Source: Stenotrophomonas panacihumi (GTDB lineage: Bacteria > Pseudomonadota > Gammaproteobacteria > Xanthomonadales > Xanthomonadaceae). Taken from it: a stretch of 64,000 nt of DNA. The notes below the pieces were generated by a model. The model saw nothing but the letters and a program-made list of their open reading frames with translations, searched no databases and was not told the DNA's origin. Positions 19,622 through 29,819 of the stretch are shown piece after piece. Where the stretch lies: positions 1-64,000 of the forward strand of contig NZ_LLXU01000108.1 in NCBI RefSeq assembly GCF_001431645.1, written 5' to 3'. Each line of letters opens with the position of its first letter. The stretch's first letter is position 1. A program made the position numbers and the translations under genes.

Positions 19622-22343
19622 CGTGGCAGTGCTTGAACTTCTTGCCGCTACCGCAGGGGCACGGATCGTTGCGGCCGACCTTCGGCGCCTCGCGCACGGC
19701 CTGTGCCACGGCGCCGCCACCCTGGCGGCCTTCCATGTCGGCCACTTCGTCCTCGGTGCCGTAGCCGCCGGCTTCCTGGTGCTGGAACTGCGACTGGCGC
19801 AGGCGCGCTTCGGCCTGCTGGCGTTCCTGCGCTTCCAGCGCAGCCACTTCCTCTTCGCTGCGGATGTGCACGCGCGCGAGCAGGTTGATCACGTCACGCT
19901 TGACGCTCTCCAGCATCTCCGAGAACAGCTCGAAGGCTTCCTTCTTGTATTCCTGCTTCGGCTGCTTCTGCGCATAGCCGCGCAGGTAGATGCCCTGGCG
20001 CAGGTAATCCATCTTGGCCAGGTGTTCCTTCCAGCCCTGGTCGAGCACGGTCAGCATGACGTGCTTCTCCAGCGCGCGCATGGTCTCGGCGCCCACCGCC
20101 GTTTCCTTGCCGCCGAAGTGCGCATCCACGGCGCCCTGCACCTTCTCGGCGATCTGCTCGGCGTCGAGCTCTTCCTGGCCCTTGGCAAAGCCGGCCAGGT
20201 CGATGTTCACGCCCAGCTCGGACTGCAGCGTCGCCTCCAGGCCCGGCAGGTCCCACTGGTCGTCCACCGAGTTCGGCGGCACGAAGCGCGCGACCAGGTC
20301 GTACACCACGTCGCCGCGGATGCCGTCCACGTTGTCCTTCACCGACTCGGCGTCCAGCAGCTCGTCGCGCTGGGCGTAGATCACCTTGCGCTGGTCGTTG
20401 TTGACGTCGTCGAAGTCCAGCAGGTTCTTGCGGATGTCGAAGTTGTGGGCCTCGACCTTGCGCTGCGCCTTCTCGATCTGGCGGCTGACCAGGCGGTCCT
20501 CGATGACGTCGTCCTCCTTCATGCCCATCAGGCGCATGGCCTTCTGGACCCAGTCGGAGGCGAAGATGCGCATCAGGTTGTCTTCGAGCGACAGGTAGAA
20601 GCGCGAGGAACCCGGGTCGCCCTGGCGGCCCGAACGGCCACGCAGCTGGTTGTCGATACGGCGCGACTCATGGCGCTCGGTACCGACGATGTGCAGGCCG
20701 CCGGCGGCCTTGACCGCGTCGTGGCGGCGCTGCCATTCGGTCTTGACGCGGAAGCGCTGGTCTTCGGTGGCTTCCTCGCCCAGTGCGTGCAGCTCGGTTT
20801 CCAGCGAGCCGCCCAGCACGATGTCGGTACCGCGGCCGGCCATGTTGGTGGCGATGGTCACCGCGCCCGGGCGGCCGGCGTTGGCGACGATGGTCGCCTC
20901 GCGCTCGTGCTGCTTGGCGTTGAGCACCTCGTGCGGCACGCCGGCCTTGCGCAGGTGGTCGGAGAGCATCTCCGAGGTTTCGATCGAGGTGGTGCCGACC
21001 AGCACCGGCTGGCCGCGCTTGTTGCAGTCCTGGATATCGGCCAGCACCGCGTTGAACTTGCCCTTGCGGTTGAGGAACACCTGGTCGGGGTGGTCCTTGC
21101 GCACGGTCGGCTTGTTGGTCGGGATCACCACCACTTCCAGGCCGTAGATGCTCTGGAACTCGTAGGCTTCCGTATCGGCCGTACCGGTCATGCCGGACAG
21201 CTTCTTGTACATGCGGAACAGGTTCTGGAAGGTGATGCTCGCCAGGGTCTGGTTCTCGCGCTGGACCGGCACGCCTTCCTTCGCTTCCACCGCCTGGTGC
21301 AGGCCGTCGGACCAGCGGCGGCCGGCCAGGGTACGGCCGGTGAATTCGTCGACGATCACCACTTCGCCGTCGCGCACGATGTAGTCCACGTCGCGCTGGA
21401 ACAGCGCGTGCGCGCGCAGCGCCGCGTTGAGGTGGTGGACCACGCTGAGGTTCTGCGCGGCGTACAGGCCTTCCTCGTCGGTGAGGATGCCGGCCTGGCG
21501 CAGCAGGTCCTCGGCATGCTCCATGCCGGCCTCGGACAGGTGGACCTGCTTGCCCTTCTCGTCGACCCAGAAGTCGCCTTCGGCTTCTTCGCTTTCCTGC
21601 TTGGTCAGCTGCGGGACGATGCGGTTGACGCGGATGTACAGCTCCGGCGACTCGTCGGCCGGGCCGGAGATGATCAGCGGGGTGCGCGCCTCGTCGATCA
21701 GGATCGAGTCGACTTCGTCGACGATCGCGTAATGCAGGCTGCGCTGGTAACGGTCGGCGCGCGAGAGCGCCATGTTGTCGCGCAGGTAGTCGAAACCGAA
21801 TTCGTTGTTGGTGCCGTAGGTGATGTCGGCGCCGTAGGCCTCGTGCTTGTCGCTGTGCGGCATGCCCGGGTAGACCACGCCCACGCTCAGGCCCAGCCAG
21901 TTGTACAGCCGGCCCATCTGGGCGGCGTCGCGGCGGGCCAGGTAGTCGTTGACGGTGACCACGTGCACGCCCTGGCCTTCCAGCGCGTTGAGGTAGACCG
22001 GCAGCGTGGCGACCAGGGTCTTGCCCTCGCCGGTACGCATTTCGGCGATCTTGCCCAGGTGCAGCACCATGCCGCCGATCAGCTGCACGTCGTAGTGGCG
22101 CATGCCCAGCACGCGGCGCGAGGCTTCGCGGCACACGGCGAAGGCTTCCGGCAGCACCTTGTCCAGCGCTTCGCCCTTGGCGATGCGCTCCTTGAACTCG
22201 GGGGTCTTGGCCTGCAGTTGCGCGTCGGAGAGCTTCTCCATCTCCGGCTCCAGCGCATTGATCTTGACGACGATGCGGCTGAGCTGGCGGAGGAGGCGTT
22301 CGTTACGACTGCCGAAGACGCGGGTAAGCAGGCTGTTGATCAT
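19608..22343 (-). CDS. secA: Preprotein translocase ATPase SecA
   Basis: A 911-residue motor that drives precursor proteins through SecYEG. The Walker A GEGKT lies at 105-109, helicase-type motifs ([15 protein letters not shown]) are present, and the C-terminus ends in the zinc-binding [13 protein letters not shown] that recruits SecB. The start is MINSLLTRV. The conserved position beside the M23 gene and the Nudix gene matches the region downstream of ftsZ-lpxC in gamma-proteobacteria. Expression may be influenced by a hairpin in the leader (22435-22459). Confidence 0.97.
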   Translation of the reverse strand: MINSLLTRVFGSRNERLLRQLSRIVVKINALEPEMEKLSDAQLQAKTPEFKERIAKGEALDKVLPEAFAVCREASRRVLGMRHYDVQLIGGMVLHLGKIAEMRTGEGKTLVATLPVYLNALEGQGVHVVTVNDYLARRDAAQMGRLYNWLGLSVGVVYPGMPHSDKHEAYGADITYGTNNEFGFDYLRDNMALSRADRYQRSLHYAIVDEVDSILIDEARTPLIISGPADESPELYIRVNRIVPQLTKQESEEAEGDFWVDEKGKQVHLSEAGMEHAEDLLRQAGILTDEEGLYAAQNLSVVHHLNAALRAHALFQRDVDYIVRDGEVVIVDEFTGRTLAGRRWSDGLHQAVEAKEGVPVQRENQTLASITFQNLFRMYKKLSGMTGTADTEAYEFQSIYGLEVVVIPTNKPTVRKDHPDQVFLNRKGKFNAVLADIQDCNKRGQPVLVGTTSIETSEMLSDHLRKAGVPHEVLNAKQHEREATIVANAGRPGAVTIATNMAGRGTDIVLGGSLETELHALGEEATEDQRFRVKTEWQRRHDAVKAAGGLHIVGTERHESRRIDNQLRGRSGRQGDPGSSRFYLSLEDNLMRIFASDWVQKAMRLMGMKEDDVIEDRLVSRQIEKAQRKVEAHNFDIRKNLLDFDDVNNDQRKVIYAQRDELLDAESVKDNVDGIRGDVVYDLVARFVPPNSVDDQWDLPGLEATLQSELGVNIDLAGFAKGQEELDAEQIAEKVQGAVDAHFGGKETAVGAETMRALEKHVMLTVLDQGWKEHLAKMDYLRQGIYLRGYAQKQPKQEYKKEAFELFSEMLESVKRDVINLLARVHIRSEEEVAALEAQERQQAEARLRQSQFQHQEAGGYGTEDEVADMEGRQGGGAVAQAVREAPKVGRNDPCPCGSGKKFKHCHGQLS

Positions 22344-22434
22344 TGAAGAAACCGGTTGAAGGGCACCGATGAAGATGCGCCGAAAAGAAGGAACGGTTTG
22401 ACCGACGCCGGCTCCCCGACGACCGCCGCAAACG

Positions 22435-22477
22435 CGACAGGGCGCAAAGCGCCCTGTCGATGGCAATGCCCATTGTA
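22435..22477 (-). promoter_or_regulatory. secA promoter -10 and leader hairpin
   Basis: On the minus strand a TACAAT -10 (22472-22477) has a weak TTCGCC -35 sixteen bases upstream. The predicted transcript starts near 22465 and runs straight into a perfect 11-base-pair hairpin, CGACAGGGCGC/GCGCCCTGTCG with a three-base loop (22435-22459), about 90 bases before the secA start. Confidence 0.5.
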
Positions 22478-22523
22478 GCTTGGGGCGGGGTCTGGCGAAC
22501 GCAAGCCCCGTACCCCAGCGGGA

Positions 22524-23471
22524 TCAACCGCGGCTGCGCCGCCCCACCGGGGTATTGTCGTTGTCGCCCAGGAACTTCCGGGGGTTCATGACCTGCCCGT
22601 CCTTCCAGACCTCGAAGTGGACGTGGGCGCCGGTGGAACGGCCGGTGGAACCGGCCTTGGCCACCTGCTCGCCGGCCCGGACCAGGTCGCCGGCCTTCAC
22701 CGTCAGGCGCGAGTTGTGCGCGTAGCGGGTCACGTAGCCGTTGCCGTGGTCGACCTCGACCACGTTGCCGTAGCCGCCACGCACGCCGGCGTAGCTGACC
22801 ACGCCGTCGGCCACGGCCATGACCGGGTCGCCGACGCTGGCGTGGAAGTCGATGCCCTTGTGCTTGGCGGCGCCGCCGTTGAACGGATCGGCGCGGCCAC
22901 CGAAGCCGGAGGTGATGTAGGTGTTGCGGATCGGCATCCGCGACGGCACCGCGTTCTGCTCCAGCTGGTGGTCGAACATCAGCGATGCGAGGACGTTGAG
23001 CTGCTGGCCGGAGGCGGAGAACTGCTGTTCGAGTTGCCCTAGATCCTCCTTGAACTCGCCGACCGGCATGTCCTGGGACGGCTCGTCACCGCCACCCACG
23101 CCCACCGGTTCGTTGAAGTCGAACTCGCCGTCCTGCAGCTTGCCCATCTGGGTGAGGCGCTCGCCGAGGGCGTTCAGGCGCGTGGCCTGGGCCTGCAGCT
23201 CGCCGAGCCGCGCGGCCAGCGCGTTGACCTGCGCCTGGGACTCGCGCTGCACCTTGGCCAGCTCTGCCTGCTGTGCGTCGACCTTGGCCTGCAGGCGGGC
23301 ATCGTTCACCATGCCCGCCCCGGTGGCCACGCCCAGACCGAGCAACAGGCCGGTGCCCAGCACCCCGCCCAGCACGGTCAGCGGCCGATCCGCTGCGAAA
23401 CCGCGGATCTGTCGGGCCAGACGCTGGCCCCGGGTCTCTCGCGATTTGATTACGATCTTGTTGAAAGCCAT
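22524..23471 (-). CDS. M23 family membrane-anchored metallopeptidase
   Basis: A 315-residue protein. A membrane helix at about 31-53 is followed by a coiled coil (about 58-115), a linker and an M23 (LytM) peptidase domain from about 180. The zinc and catalytic residues are visible: His204 and Asp208 in HKGIDF, His252, and His283/His285 in HVHFEVW. An active endopeptidase on peptidoglycan is therefore likely, unlike the degenerate EnvC/NlpD group. The start MAFNKIVIKS lies only 12 bases from the start of the divergent dciA gene. Confidence 0.9.
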   Translation of the reverse strand: MAFNKIVIKSRETRGQRLARQIRGFAADRPLTVLGGVLGTGLLLGLGVATGAGMVNDARLQAKVDAQQAELAKVQRESQAQVNALAARLGELQAQATRLNALGERLTQMGKLQDGEFDFNEPVGVGGGDEPSQDMPVGEFKEDLGQLEQQFSASGQQLNVLASLMFDHQLEQNAVPSRMPIRNTYITSGFGGRADPFNGGAAKHKGIDFHASVGDPVMAVADGVVSYAGVRGGYGNVVEVDHGNGYVTRYAHNSRLTVKAGDLVRAGEQVAKAGSTGRSTGAHVHFEVWKDGQVMNPRKFLGDNDNTPVGRRSRG

Positions 23472-23483
23472 ATGTGAGTCTTC

Positions 23484-23936
23484 ATGTCCAAGCCAAAGTC
23501 CAGCGCACGCGGTCCTTCCCTCCCGCAGCAGGCCATAGAGGCCGCGCTGGCGGACAAGACCGGCAACCCCTTGCGCCGAGCCTTGTGGCTCGATGCGCTG
23601 GACAGGCAGTTGCGCCCCCATCTGCCGCCTTCACTCGCCGGGCACTGCCGGCTTGCCAACGTGAAGGACGAACAGCTCGTTTTCCTCGTCGATTCGCCGG
23701 TGTGGCACGCCAAACTGCGGCTGGCCGAACAACAGCTCCTCGTTGCGGCCCGATCCGTCGGGCTGAAGGTCACGCGGGTGACCCCCAAGACCACCACCAC
23801 TTCGCTGCATTCCCCAATGCCGAAGAACCCGGGGCAGTCGAAACCTGTTTCCGCCGCCACGCACAAGGGTCTGCGCGAAGCGCTGGCGTCCCTGCAGGAC
23901 ATCGAATCCTCCGGTGCGTCCAAGACGCGCCGTTGA
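23484..23936 (+). CDS. dciA: DciA-type (DUF721) replicative helicase loader
   Basis: A 150-residue protein with the DUF721 fold in residues about 15-95 (LRRALWLDALDRQL, LRLAEQQLL) and a basic, flexible tail. DUF721 proteins have been identified as DciA, which loads DnaB helicase in bacteria without DnaC/DnaI. It sits between lpxC and the M23/secA genes, its usual place in this family. It is the only gene on the plus strand in the secA-mraZ block, and its start is 12 bases from the divergent M23 start, leaving no room for separate promoters in the gap. No good ribosome binding site is visible. Confidence 0.87.
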   Translation: MSKPKSSARGPSLPQQAIEAALADKTGNPLRRALWLDALDRQLRPHLPPSLAGHCRLANVKDEQLVFLVDSPVWHAKLRLAEQQLLVAARSVGLKVTRVTPKTTTTSLHSPMPKNPGQSKPVSAATHKGLREALASLQDIESSGASKTRR

Positions 23937-24104
23937 TGCCCTGGCCAGCCCTCCGGGCCGGCCGTCGCGCGTGAAGATCATGAGAAGAACGTACGCGACC
24001 GGACGCATCCTAGCGGCCCCGGGTGGGCCGTTAGTTAGGGAATTATTAAAGAGTCGTTAAATTCAGGAACTGGCTCGGTGTGAGTTCACAGTTCCATGAC
24101 ATGA

Positions 24105-24135
24105 CCCCGGCGAGCTCCCTACAGGGAGGCCGGGG
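24105..24135. terminator. Compound stem-loop between convergent dciA and lpxC
   Basis: CCCCGGC (24105-24111) pairs with GCCGGGG (24129-24135) around an inner CTCCCT-AC-AGGGAG stem, with a three-base bulge. A T run is missing on both strands. The convergent placement suggests a shared transcript end. An AT-rich patch (24030-24062) precedes it and is otherwise unexplained. Confidence 0.45.
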
Positions 24136-24163
24136 CGGTGGGGAGTCCCCTGTCGGGGAGGGC

Positions 24164-25075
24164 TCAGGCGTAGGCGGGGGTGCCGTAGGCGACCGGCGGC
24201 TGCACGCTGCCGGCCGGGAAGCTGACCCATTCCCAGGCTTCCTGCTGCGCCAGCAGGGCCCGGACCAGCTTGTTGTTGAGCGCGTGGCCGGACTTGAAAC
24301 CCTCGTAGGCGCCCAGGATCGGGCCGCCGGCGAGGTACAGGTCGCCCACCGCATCGAGGATCTTGTGGCGAACGAATTCGTCGGTGTAGCGCAGGCCGTC
24401 GTCGTTGAGGACGCGGAATTCGTCCAGCACGATGGCGTTGTCCATCGAACCGCCCAGGCCCAGGTTGCGCTCGCGCATGTACTCCAGGTCGCGCATGAAG
24501 CCGAAGGTGCGCGCGCGGGAGATTTCCTTGATGTACGCGGCGGTGGAGAACTCCAGCTCGGCGCGCGACTGCTTGGCCGGGATCATCGGGTGGTCGAACT
24601 CGATGGTGAAGCCCAGCTTGTAGCCGTCATACGGGGTGAAGCGGGCGACCTTGTCGCCGTCGCGCACTTCCACCGGCGACTTGATCCGGATGAAGCGCTT
24701 GGCCGCGTCCTGCTCGATGATGCCGGCGGACTGCAGCAGGAACACGAACGGGCCCGAGGAGCCGTCCATGATCGGCAGCTCGGCCGAGGACAGCTCGACG
24801 ATCGCGTTGTCGATGCCCAGGCCGGCCATGGCCGACATCAGGTGTTCGACGGTCTGGATCTTGGCGCCGTTGCAGGTGAGCCCGGTGCACAGGGTGGTCT
24901 CGGTGACCAGCCCGGCGTCGGCGGGCACTTCCACCACCGGCTCCAGGTCCACGCGACGGAACACGATGCCGTGGTTGACCGGCGCCGGGCGCAGGGTCAT
25001 GTAGACCTTGTCGCCGCTGTGCAGGCCTACGCCGGTGGCGCGGATCGTGTTCTTGAGGGTGCGCTGTTGGGTCAT
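24164..25075 (-). CDS. lpxC: UDP-3-O-acyl-N-acetylglucosamine deacetylase
   Basis: A 303-residue zinc deacetylase that commits UDP-acyl-GlcNAc to lipid A synthesis. The zinc ligands and catalytic residues stand at the same numbers as in the Pseudomonas enzyme: Glu77 and His78 in TVEHLM, His237 and Asp241 in HKILDAVGD, and His264 in KSGHALNN. The start is MTQQRTLKN. It is separated from ftsZ by 282 bases and so probably has its own promoter. Confidence 0.97.
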   Translation of the reverse strand: MTQQRTLKNTIRATGVGLHSGDKVYMTLRPAPVNHGIVFRRVDLEPVVEVPADAGLVTETTLCTGLTCNGAKIQTVEHLMSAMAGLGIDNAIVELSSAELPIMDGSSGPFVFLLQSAGIIEQDAAKRFIRIKSPVEVRDGDKVARFTPYDGYKLGFTIEFDHPMIPAKQSRAELEFSTAAYIKEISRARTFGFMRDLEYMRERNLGLGGSMDNAIVLDEFRVLNDDGLRYTDEFVRHKILDAVGDLYLAGGPILGAYEGFKSGHALNNKLVRALLAQQEAWEWVSFPAGSVQPPVAYGTPAYA

Positions 25076-25340
25076 GGTGGTGAAGTCTGAATGACAAACG
25101 CAGACAGGAGCTGAATTGGCAGGCTGTCCGGGTGCGTCGGATGTTAACAAAAGTGTCTCACGGGCGGGTTCACGCCCGGTGCCGCGTCCTGCCATGCGAC
25201 GCCAAAACCCGCTGGGTCGGGGGCACACCGACCCGGCGGAAAGGACATGGCGCCGGCCTGCGGGAGGACTAGCCCGCCGGCCGCCGACGCTGCGTTCCAC
25301 CCCCGCGATGGCGAAGGCGGCGCGCGGCGCCGGTGAAGCA

Positions 25341-25356
25341 TTCCGCTTGCGCGGAA
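25341..25356 (-). terminator. Hairpin directly after ftsZ
   Basis: TTCCGC and GCGGAA pair perfectly around a four-base loop one base after the ftsZ stop. No T tract follows, so it may protect the 3' end rather than terminate. Confidence 0.35.
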
Positions 25357-25357
25357 G

Positions 25358-26584
25358 TCAGTCGGCCTGGCGGCGCAGGAACGCCGGGATGTCCAGGTAG
25401 TCGCTCGGCAGTTCGGCGGCGGGCGGGGCCGACGCACCGGCACCGGCGCCGGCATCGCTGCTGGCGCGACGCAGGCCCAGGCCCATCGAACCACCGACGG
25501 CCTTGGACACGGCATCGCTGGCGCCGTTGTCGAAATCACCGAATTCCGGCTGGCCGGTGGTGGCGTTGCGCACCAGCTTGATCGGGGCGCGCTGCTCCGG
25601 ACGCTGCGCCGTGCGGGACACCGCGCGGTTCAGGCCGGTGGCGACCACGGTCACGCGGACTTCGTCCTGCATGTCCGGGTCCAGCACGGTGCCGACGACC
25701 ACGGTGGCGTCCTCGGAGGCGAAGCCTTCGATGGTGCGGCCGATTTCGTCGAACTCGGACATGGTGAAGTCCGGGCCGGCGGTGATGTTGACCAGGATGC
25801 CGTTGGCGCCGGCCAGGTTCACGTCGTCCAGCAGCGGGTTCTGGATCGCCGCCTCGGCCGCGGCCTGGGCACGGTCATCGCCGCGCGCCGAGCCGGTGCC
25901 CATCATCGCCAGGCCCATTTCGGACATGACGGTGCGCACGTCGGCGAAGTCGACGTTGATCAGGCCCGGGCGCACGATCAGGTCGGCGATGCCCTGCACC
26001 GCGCCCTGCAGCACGTCGTTGGCGGCGCGGAACGCCTGGATCATGGTGGCGTTGCGGCCGAGCACGGTGATCAGCTTTTCGTTCGGGATGGTGATCAGCG
26101 AGTCGCAGTGCGCCGACAGCTCCTCGATGCCCTTCAGCGCCACCTGCATGCGGCGCCGGCCTTCGAACGGGAACGGCTTGGTGACCACGGCCACGGTCAG
26201 GATGCCCATTTCCTTGGCCAGCTGCGCCACGACCGGCGCGGCGCCCGTGCCGGTGCCGCCGCCCATGCCGGCGGTGATGAACACCATGTCCGCGCCCTGC
26301 AGCGCGTCCATGATGCGCTCGCGGTCTTCCAGCGCGGCCTGGCGGCCGACTTCCGGATTCGCGCCGGCGCCCAGGCCCTTGGTCACGTTGGTGCCCAGCT
26401 GCAGCTGCAGCTTCGCACCGCAATTCTTGATGGCCTGCGAGTCGGTGTTGGCGGTGATGAACTCCACGCCGTCCACGCTGCTGCTGACCATGTGCGCCAC
26501 GGCGTTGCCGCCGCCACCGCCCACGCCCACGACCTTGATGACCGCGTTGGGTGCCATCTTTTCGATCAGTTCAAAATGTGCCAT
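25358..26584 (-). CDS. ftsZ: Cell division GTPase FtsZ
   Basis: A 408-residue tubulin homologue that forms the Z ring. The GTP-binding GGGTGTG lies at 108-114, the T7 synergy loop is present (VDFADVR), and the C-terminal peptide [12 protein letters not shown], which binds FtsA and ZipA, is intact. AGAGG eight bases before the ATG at 26584 decides this start over the Met two codons earlier. A 136-base gap separates it from ftsA, the only uncoupled junction in the mraZ-ftsZ chain. Confidence 0.98.
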   Translation of the reverse strand: MAHFELIEKMAPNAVIKVVGVGGGGGNAVAHMVSSSVDGVEFITANTDSQAIKNCGAKLQLQLGTNVTKGLGAGANPEVGRQAALEDRERIMDALQGADMVFITAGMGGGTGTGAAPVVAQLAKEMGILTVAVVTKPFPFEGRRRMQVALKGIEELSAHCDSLITIPNEKLITVLGRNATMIQAFRAANDVLQGAVQGIADLIVRPGLINVDFADVRTVMSEMGLAMMGTGSARGDDRAQAAAEAAIQNPLLDDVNLAGANGILVNITAGPDFTMSEFDEIGRTIEGFASEDATVVVGTVLDPDMQDEVRVTVVATGLNRAVSRTAQRPEQRAPIKLVRNATTGQPEFGDFDNGASDAVSKAVGGSMGLGLRRASSDAGAGAGASAPPAAELPSDYLDIPAFLRRQAD

Positions 26585-26720
26585 GTCCATGTCCTCTAGT
26601 GTGGAGCCGTGACCCGGGGGTTTCCCGTGGCCGGCGTTCTCTTCTGGTTTGAGTACTGCGTGCCCTGCTCTGCTTCGACTGCCCACTGCCTGTTGCGTAC
26701 TGCCACTTCGTACCGCGCTT
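26585..26720. other. ftsA-ftsZ spacer with degenerate CAGTGGGC-type repeats
   Basis: The 136-base spacer carries an AGAGG ribosome binding site for ftsZ. On the minus strand it contains degenerate copies of a GTGGCAGTACGC / GCAGTGGGCAGTCG motif near 26670-26710 that resemble the murG-murC spacer. No promoter pair is clear. Confidence 0.4.
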
Positions 26721-27956
26721 TCAGAACTCGCCGCGGTACCAGTTCTTGAGTTTGTTGAAGAAGCTGCCGGCGCGGCCGGTCGGGATCGACGGCCGGCGCG
26801 GATGCTCGATCTGGCTGCCCATCAGCAGCAGGCCCACGCCGGTGGCATGTACCGGGTTGCCCACCACCTCGCCCAGCCCGGTGACGTGCTGCGGGATGCC
26901 CACGCGCACCGGCATCTGCAGCATTTCCTCGGCCAGTTCGACCACGCCTTCCATCTTCGAAGCGCCACCGGTGAGCACCATGCCGGCGCGCACCAGTTCC
27001 TCGAAGCCGGAGCGACGCAGCTCGGCCTGCACCATCTCGAAGATTTCCTCGTAACGACCCTGCACCGCCTGCGCCAGCGAGGCGCGCGGCATGCGACGCG
27101 GCGGGCGGTCGCCCACCGACGGCACCTGGATGCTTTCCTCGGCGGTGGCCAGCTGCGCCAGCGCGCAGGCGTAGCGCACCTTGATCTGCTCGGCTTCCGG
27201 GGTCGGCGTGCGCAGCATGTGCGCGATGTCGTTGGTGACGTGGTCGCCGGCGATCGGCAGCGAGGCGGTGTGGCAGATCGCGCCCTGCACGTACACGGCG
27301 ATATCCGTGGTGCCGGCGCCGATATCCACCAGCACCACGCCCAGCTCGCGCTCGTCGGCGGTCAGCACCGCCACGCTGGAGGCCAGCGAGGACAGCACCA
27401 GGTCGTCCACCTGCAGGCCGCACTTCTGCACACACTTGCTGATGTTGGCCGCGGCCGACTGCGCGCACACCACCAGGTGCGCATGCACCTCCAGGCGCAC
27501 GCCGGTCATGCCGACCGGGTTGCGGATGCCTTCCTGCGAATCGTCCAGCACGTACTCGCGCGGGATCGCGTGCAGGATGCGCTGGTCGGCGGGGATCGCC
27601 ACCGCCTTGGCGGCGTCGAGCACGCGCTCCAGGTCGCCCCAGGTCACTTCGCCGTCGCGGATCGGCACGATGCCCGGCGAGTTCTTGCACTGCACGTGGT
27701 TGCCGGAGATCGAGGCGTAGACCGAACGGATCTCGCAGCCGGCCATCAGCTCGGCCTCTTCGACCGCGCGCTGGATCGACTGCACCGTCGATTCGATGTC
27801 CACCACCACGCCGCGCTTGAGCCCGCGCGACTCGTGCGAACCGATGCCGATCACCTCGATCGGGTTGCCCGGCGAATACTCGCCGACCAGCGCCACCACC
27901 TTGGAGGTGCCGATGTCGAGGCCCACGATGAGAGATTTATCGCCCTTGCGGTTCAT
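26721..27956 (-). CDS. ftsA: Cell division protein FtsA
   Basis: A 411-residue actin-like ATPase that tethers FtsZ to the membrane. The phosphate-1 motif [10 protein letters not shown] opens the protein (residues 11-20), a second phosphate region [13 protein letters not shown] follows, and a basic amphipathic tail ([13 protein letters not shown]) forms the membrane anchor. The ATG overlaps the ftsQ stop in an ATGA. Confidence 0.97.
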   Translation of the reverse strand: MNRKGDKSLIVGLDIGTSKVVALVGEYSPGNPIEVIGIGSHESRGLKRGVVVDIESTVQSIQRAVEEAELMAGCEIRSVYASISGNHVQCKNSPGIVPIRDGEVTWGDLERVLDAAKAVAIPADQRILHAIPREYVLDDSQEGIRNPVGMTGVRLEVHAHLVVCAQSAAANISKCVQKCGLQVDDLVLSSLASSVAVLTADERELGVVLVDIGAGTTDIAVYVQGAICHTASLPIAGDHVTNDIAHMLRTPTPEAEQIKVRYACALAQLATAEESIQVPSVGDRPPRRMPRASLAQAVQGRYEEIFEMVQAELRRSGFEELVRAGMVLTGGASKMEGVVELAEEMLQMPVRVGIPQHVTGLGEVVGNPVHATGVGLLLMGSQIEHPRRPSIPTGRAGSFFNKLKNWYRGEF

Positions 27957-28753
27957 GTACTGGCTGCCGGAATGCTGAAAAGGGAATGCGGAAGGGAGAC
28001 GCGGCGGGACGCGGCGGCGACGCGGCGCGGCCCGGCGGGCGGCGCGCTCGCCGGCGCGGCGGCCGGCTGTCTCTCCAAAGTGAAACCATTGGTGTAGCGA
28101 AGGTCGGCGCGCGCGATCGGCTGCTGCGGGTCGAGCAGCTGCGGCAGCACGCGGGCGAAACGTTGCAGGCGGGCGCGCGCGTCGTCGCGGCCGATGATCA
28201 CCGCGATGCCGTTGCTGAGCCCGAGCGACCAGCTGCCGCGCGCGTCCATTTCCAGGCGCTGCACGTCCAGGCCGGTCGGCGCGAACAGCGCGCGCGATTC
28301 GTTGTAGAGCGCGACCACTTCGCGCGTCTTGCTGTCCGGGCCGCCGAGCTGTGGCAGCTGCAGGTTGCGCAGGCGCGGCGGGATCGCGAACAGGCGACCC
28401 TGCTCGGAGAGCATGCGGTCCGCGCCCCAGCGCGCGAACGGCTGGTGTTCGACCACGCGCACTTCCAGCACGTCCGGCCACTGCTTGCGCACCTGCGCGC
28501 TTTCCACCCACGGCAGCTGTTCGATGGCGTCCTGTGCGTCCTTCAGCTTCACCGCGAAGAAGCCCGAGCGCGCATACGGCAGCACCACCGCGCGCAGCTG
28601 TTCGGCCGGCACGCGCTTGAAATCGCCGGTGACGCGCAGCTTGGCCAGCGGCCAGCGCTCGGCGCCGACCCAGCCGTTGAGCACGGCCACCACCGGCAGC
28701 GCGACCAGCGCCACCGCCAGCAACCAGGCGAGGATGCGCAGCGCGGCGTTCAT
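27953..28753 (-). CDS. ftsQ: Cell division protein FtsQ
   Basis: A 266-residue single-pass protein with a short cytoplasmic start, a membrane helix at about 6-26, a POTRA domain (about 38-105) and the FtsQ/DivIB beta domain. It forms the FtsQLB complex of the divisome. The Ala/Pro-rich tail after about 230 is longer than usual. GGAGG seven bases before the ATG is a strong ribosome binding site. The stop overlaps the ftsA start (ATGA). Confidence 0.95.
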   Translation of the reverse strand: MNAALRILAWLLAVALVALPVVAVLNGWVGAERWPLAKLRVTGDFKRVPAEQLRAVVLPYARSGFFAVKLKDAQDAIEQLPWVESAQVRKQWPDVLEVRVVEHQPFARWGADRMLSEQGRLFAIPPRLRNLQLPQLGGPDSKTREVVALYNESRALFAPTGLDVQRLEMDARGSWSLGLSNGIAVIIGRDDARARLQRFARVLPQLLDPQQPIARADLRYTNGFTLERQPAAAPASAPPAGPRRVAAASRRVSLPHSLFSIPAAST

Positions 28754-28863
28754 GCGCGCACCTCCGCCCGGGCCGGGATACGGCAGGCGCAGGCAGCCGT
28801 GGCGGCCGGCGCCATCGCGCTCCGCCCCCCGGCCTGCGTGGTGCCGTATCCCGTCAACCTCAT
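28750..28863 (-). CDS. Mini-ORF bridging ddl and ftsQ (37 residues)
   Basis: This frame reads [17 protein letters not shown]... and ends RAEVRA. Its ATG overlaps the ddl stop (28860-28863) and its TGA overlaps the ftsQ start (28750-28753), so it fills the whole gap. GGAG lies eight bases before its ATG inside the end of ddl. The peptide is low in complexity with no recognised family. A 12-base inverted repeat lies within it. It may serve ribosome hand-over, may be an inserted repeat, or may be untranslated. Confidence 0.35.
   Translation of the reverse strand: MRLTGYGTTQAGGRSAMAPAATAACACRIPARAEVRA
28774..28853. repeat. Inverted repeat in the ddl-ftsQ spacer
   Basis: CGGGATACGGCA (28774-28785) and TGCCGTATCCCG (28842-28853) are exact reverse complements with a 56-base interior that is itself GC-rich. 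The element almost fills the spacer. Confidence 0.7.
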
Positions 28864-29819
28864 CGGCTCGACTCCGCGACGGTCTGTTCGAGGATCCGCC
28901 AGCACAGTTCGTCGAATTCCACGCCCAGCTGGCGCGCGGCCTTGGGCACCAGCGAATGGCTGGTCATGCCCGGCGCGGTGTTCACTTCGAGCAGGTAGAA
29001 CTGCCCGCTGGCGCGATCGCGCATCACGTCCACGCGACCCCAGCCGGCGCAGCCGGCAGCCTGGAACGCGGCCAGCGCGATGCGGCGGATCTCCGCCTCG
29101 GCCTCGCCTTCCAGGCCCGGGCACAGGTACTGCGTGTCCTCGGCGATGTACTTGGCGTTGTAGTCGTACCACTGCCCCTTGGGCACGATGCGGATCGACG
29201 GCAGCGCCTGCGCGCCGAGCACCGCCACGGTGAGTTCGTCGCCTTCGATGAGCTGCTCCATCAGCAGCTCGCCTTCGTAGCGGGCGGCCAGGGCGACGGC
29301 GTCATCGAGCTGCGCGTCATCGAACACGCGGCTGACGCCGACGCTGGAACCTTCATTGGCCGGCTTGACGATCACCGGCAGGCCGAGCTCGCGCGCGGCG
29401 GCATGCACATCGGAACCCTTGCCCAGCCGCACGTAACGCGGCGTCGGCAGCCCCAGCGACAGCCACACCTGCTTGGTGCGGATCTTGTCCATCGACAGCG
29501 CCGAGCCGAGCACGTCCGAGCCGGTATACGGCACGCCGAACGCATCCATCAGGCCCTGCACGATGCCGTCCTCGCCCCCGCCGTTGTGGCCGTGCAGGAC
29601 GTTGAACACGCGGTCGAACTGGCCCGCGGCCAGCGCCTTGGCCAGCGCCGGGATGCCGTCGACCGGCTGCGCATCCACGCCACGACCGCGCAGCGCTTCG
29701 AGCACGTTGCGGCCCGAATCCAGCGACACCTCGCGCTCGCTCGACGTACCGCCGAGCAGCACGGCGACGCGGCCGAACACGGCCGGGTCTTCATGGCGGC
29801 GGACGGGCAGCGAGCTCAT
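28860..29819 (-). CDS. ddl: D-alanine--D-alanine ligase
   Basis: A 319-residue ATP-grasp enzyme that makes the D-Ala-D-Ala dipeptide for MurF. The N-terminal [10 protein letters not shown], the [10 protein letters not shown] region and the C-terminal [12 protein letters not shown] are family signatures. The start overlaps the murC stop in ATGA (29816-29819). Its stop overlaps the start of the mini-ORF that leads to ftsQ. Confidence 0.97.
   Translation of the reverse strand: MSSLPVRRHEDPAVFGRVAVLLGGTSSEREVSLDSGRNVLEALRGRGVDAQPVDGIPALAKALAAGQFDRVFNVLHGHNGGGEDGIVQGLMDAFGVPYTGSDVLGSALSMDKIRTKQVWLSLGLPTPRYVRLGKGSDVHAAARELGLPVIVKPANEGSSVGVSRVFDDAQLDDAVALAARYEGELLMEQLIEGDELTVAVLGAQALPSIRIVPKGQWYDYNAKYIAEDTQYLCPGLEGEAEAEIRRIALAAFQAAGCAGWGRVDVMRDRASGQFYLLEVNTAPGMTSHSLVPKAARQLGVEFDELCWRILEQTVAESSR

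Noticed and set aside
19623-22346. A 907-codon plus-strand open frame opposite secA
   Set aside because: An antisense shadow of secA in GC-rich DNA; no family motif and secA explains the sequence.
22303-22527. Short frame before secA as a possible SecM-type arrest peptide
   Set aside because: It has no signal-like start and no arrest motif, and overlaps the secA start region out of frame.
24030-24062. AT-rich patch between dciA and lpxC as an origin or promoter
   Set aside because: No DnaA boxes are near it, both flanking genes are convergent, and no -35/-10 pair faces a gene.
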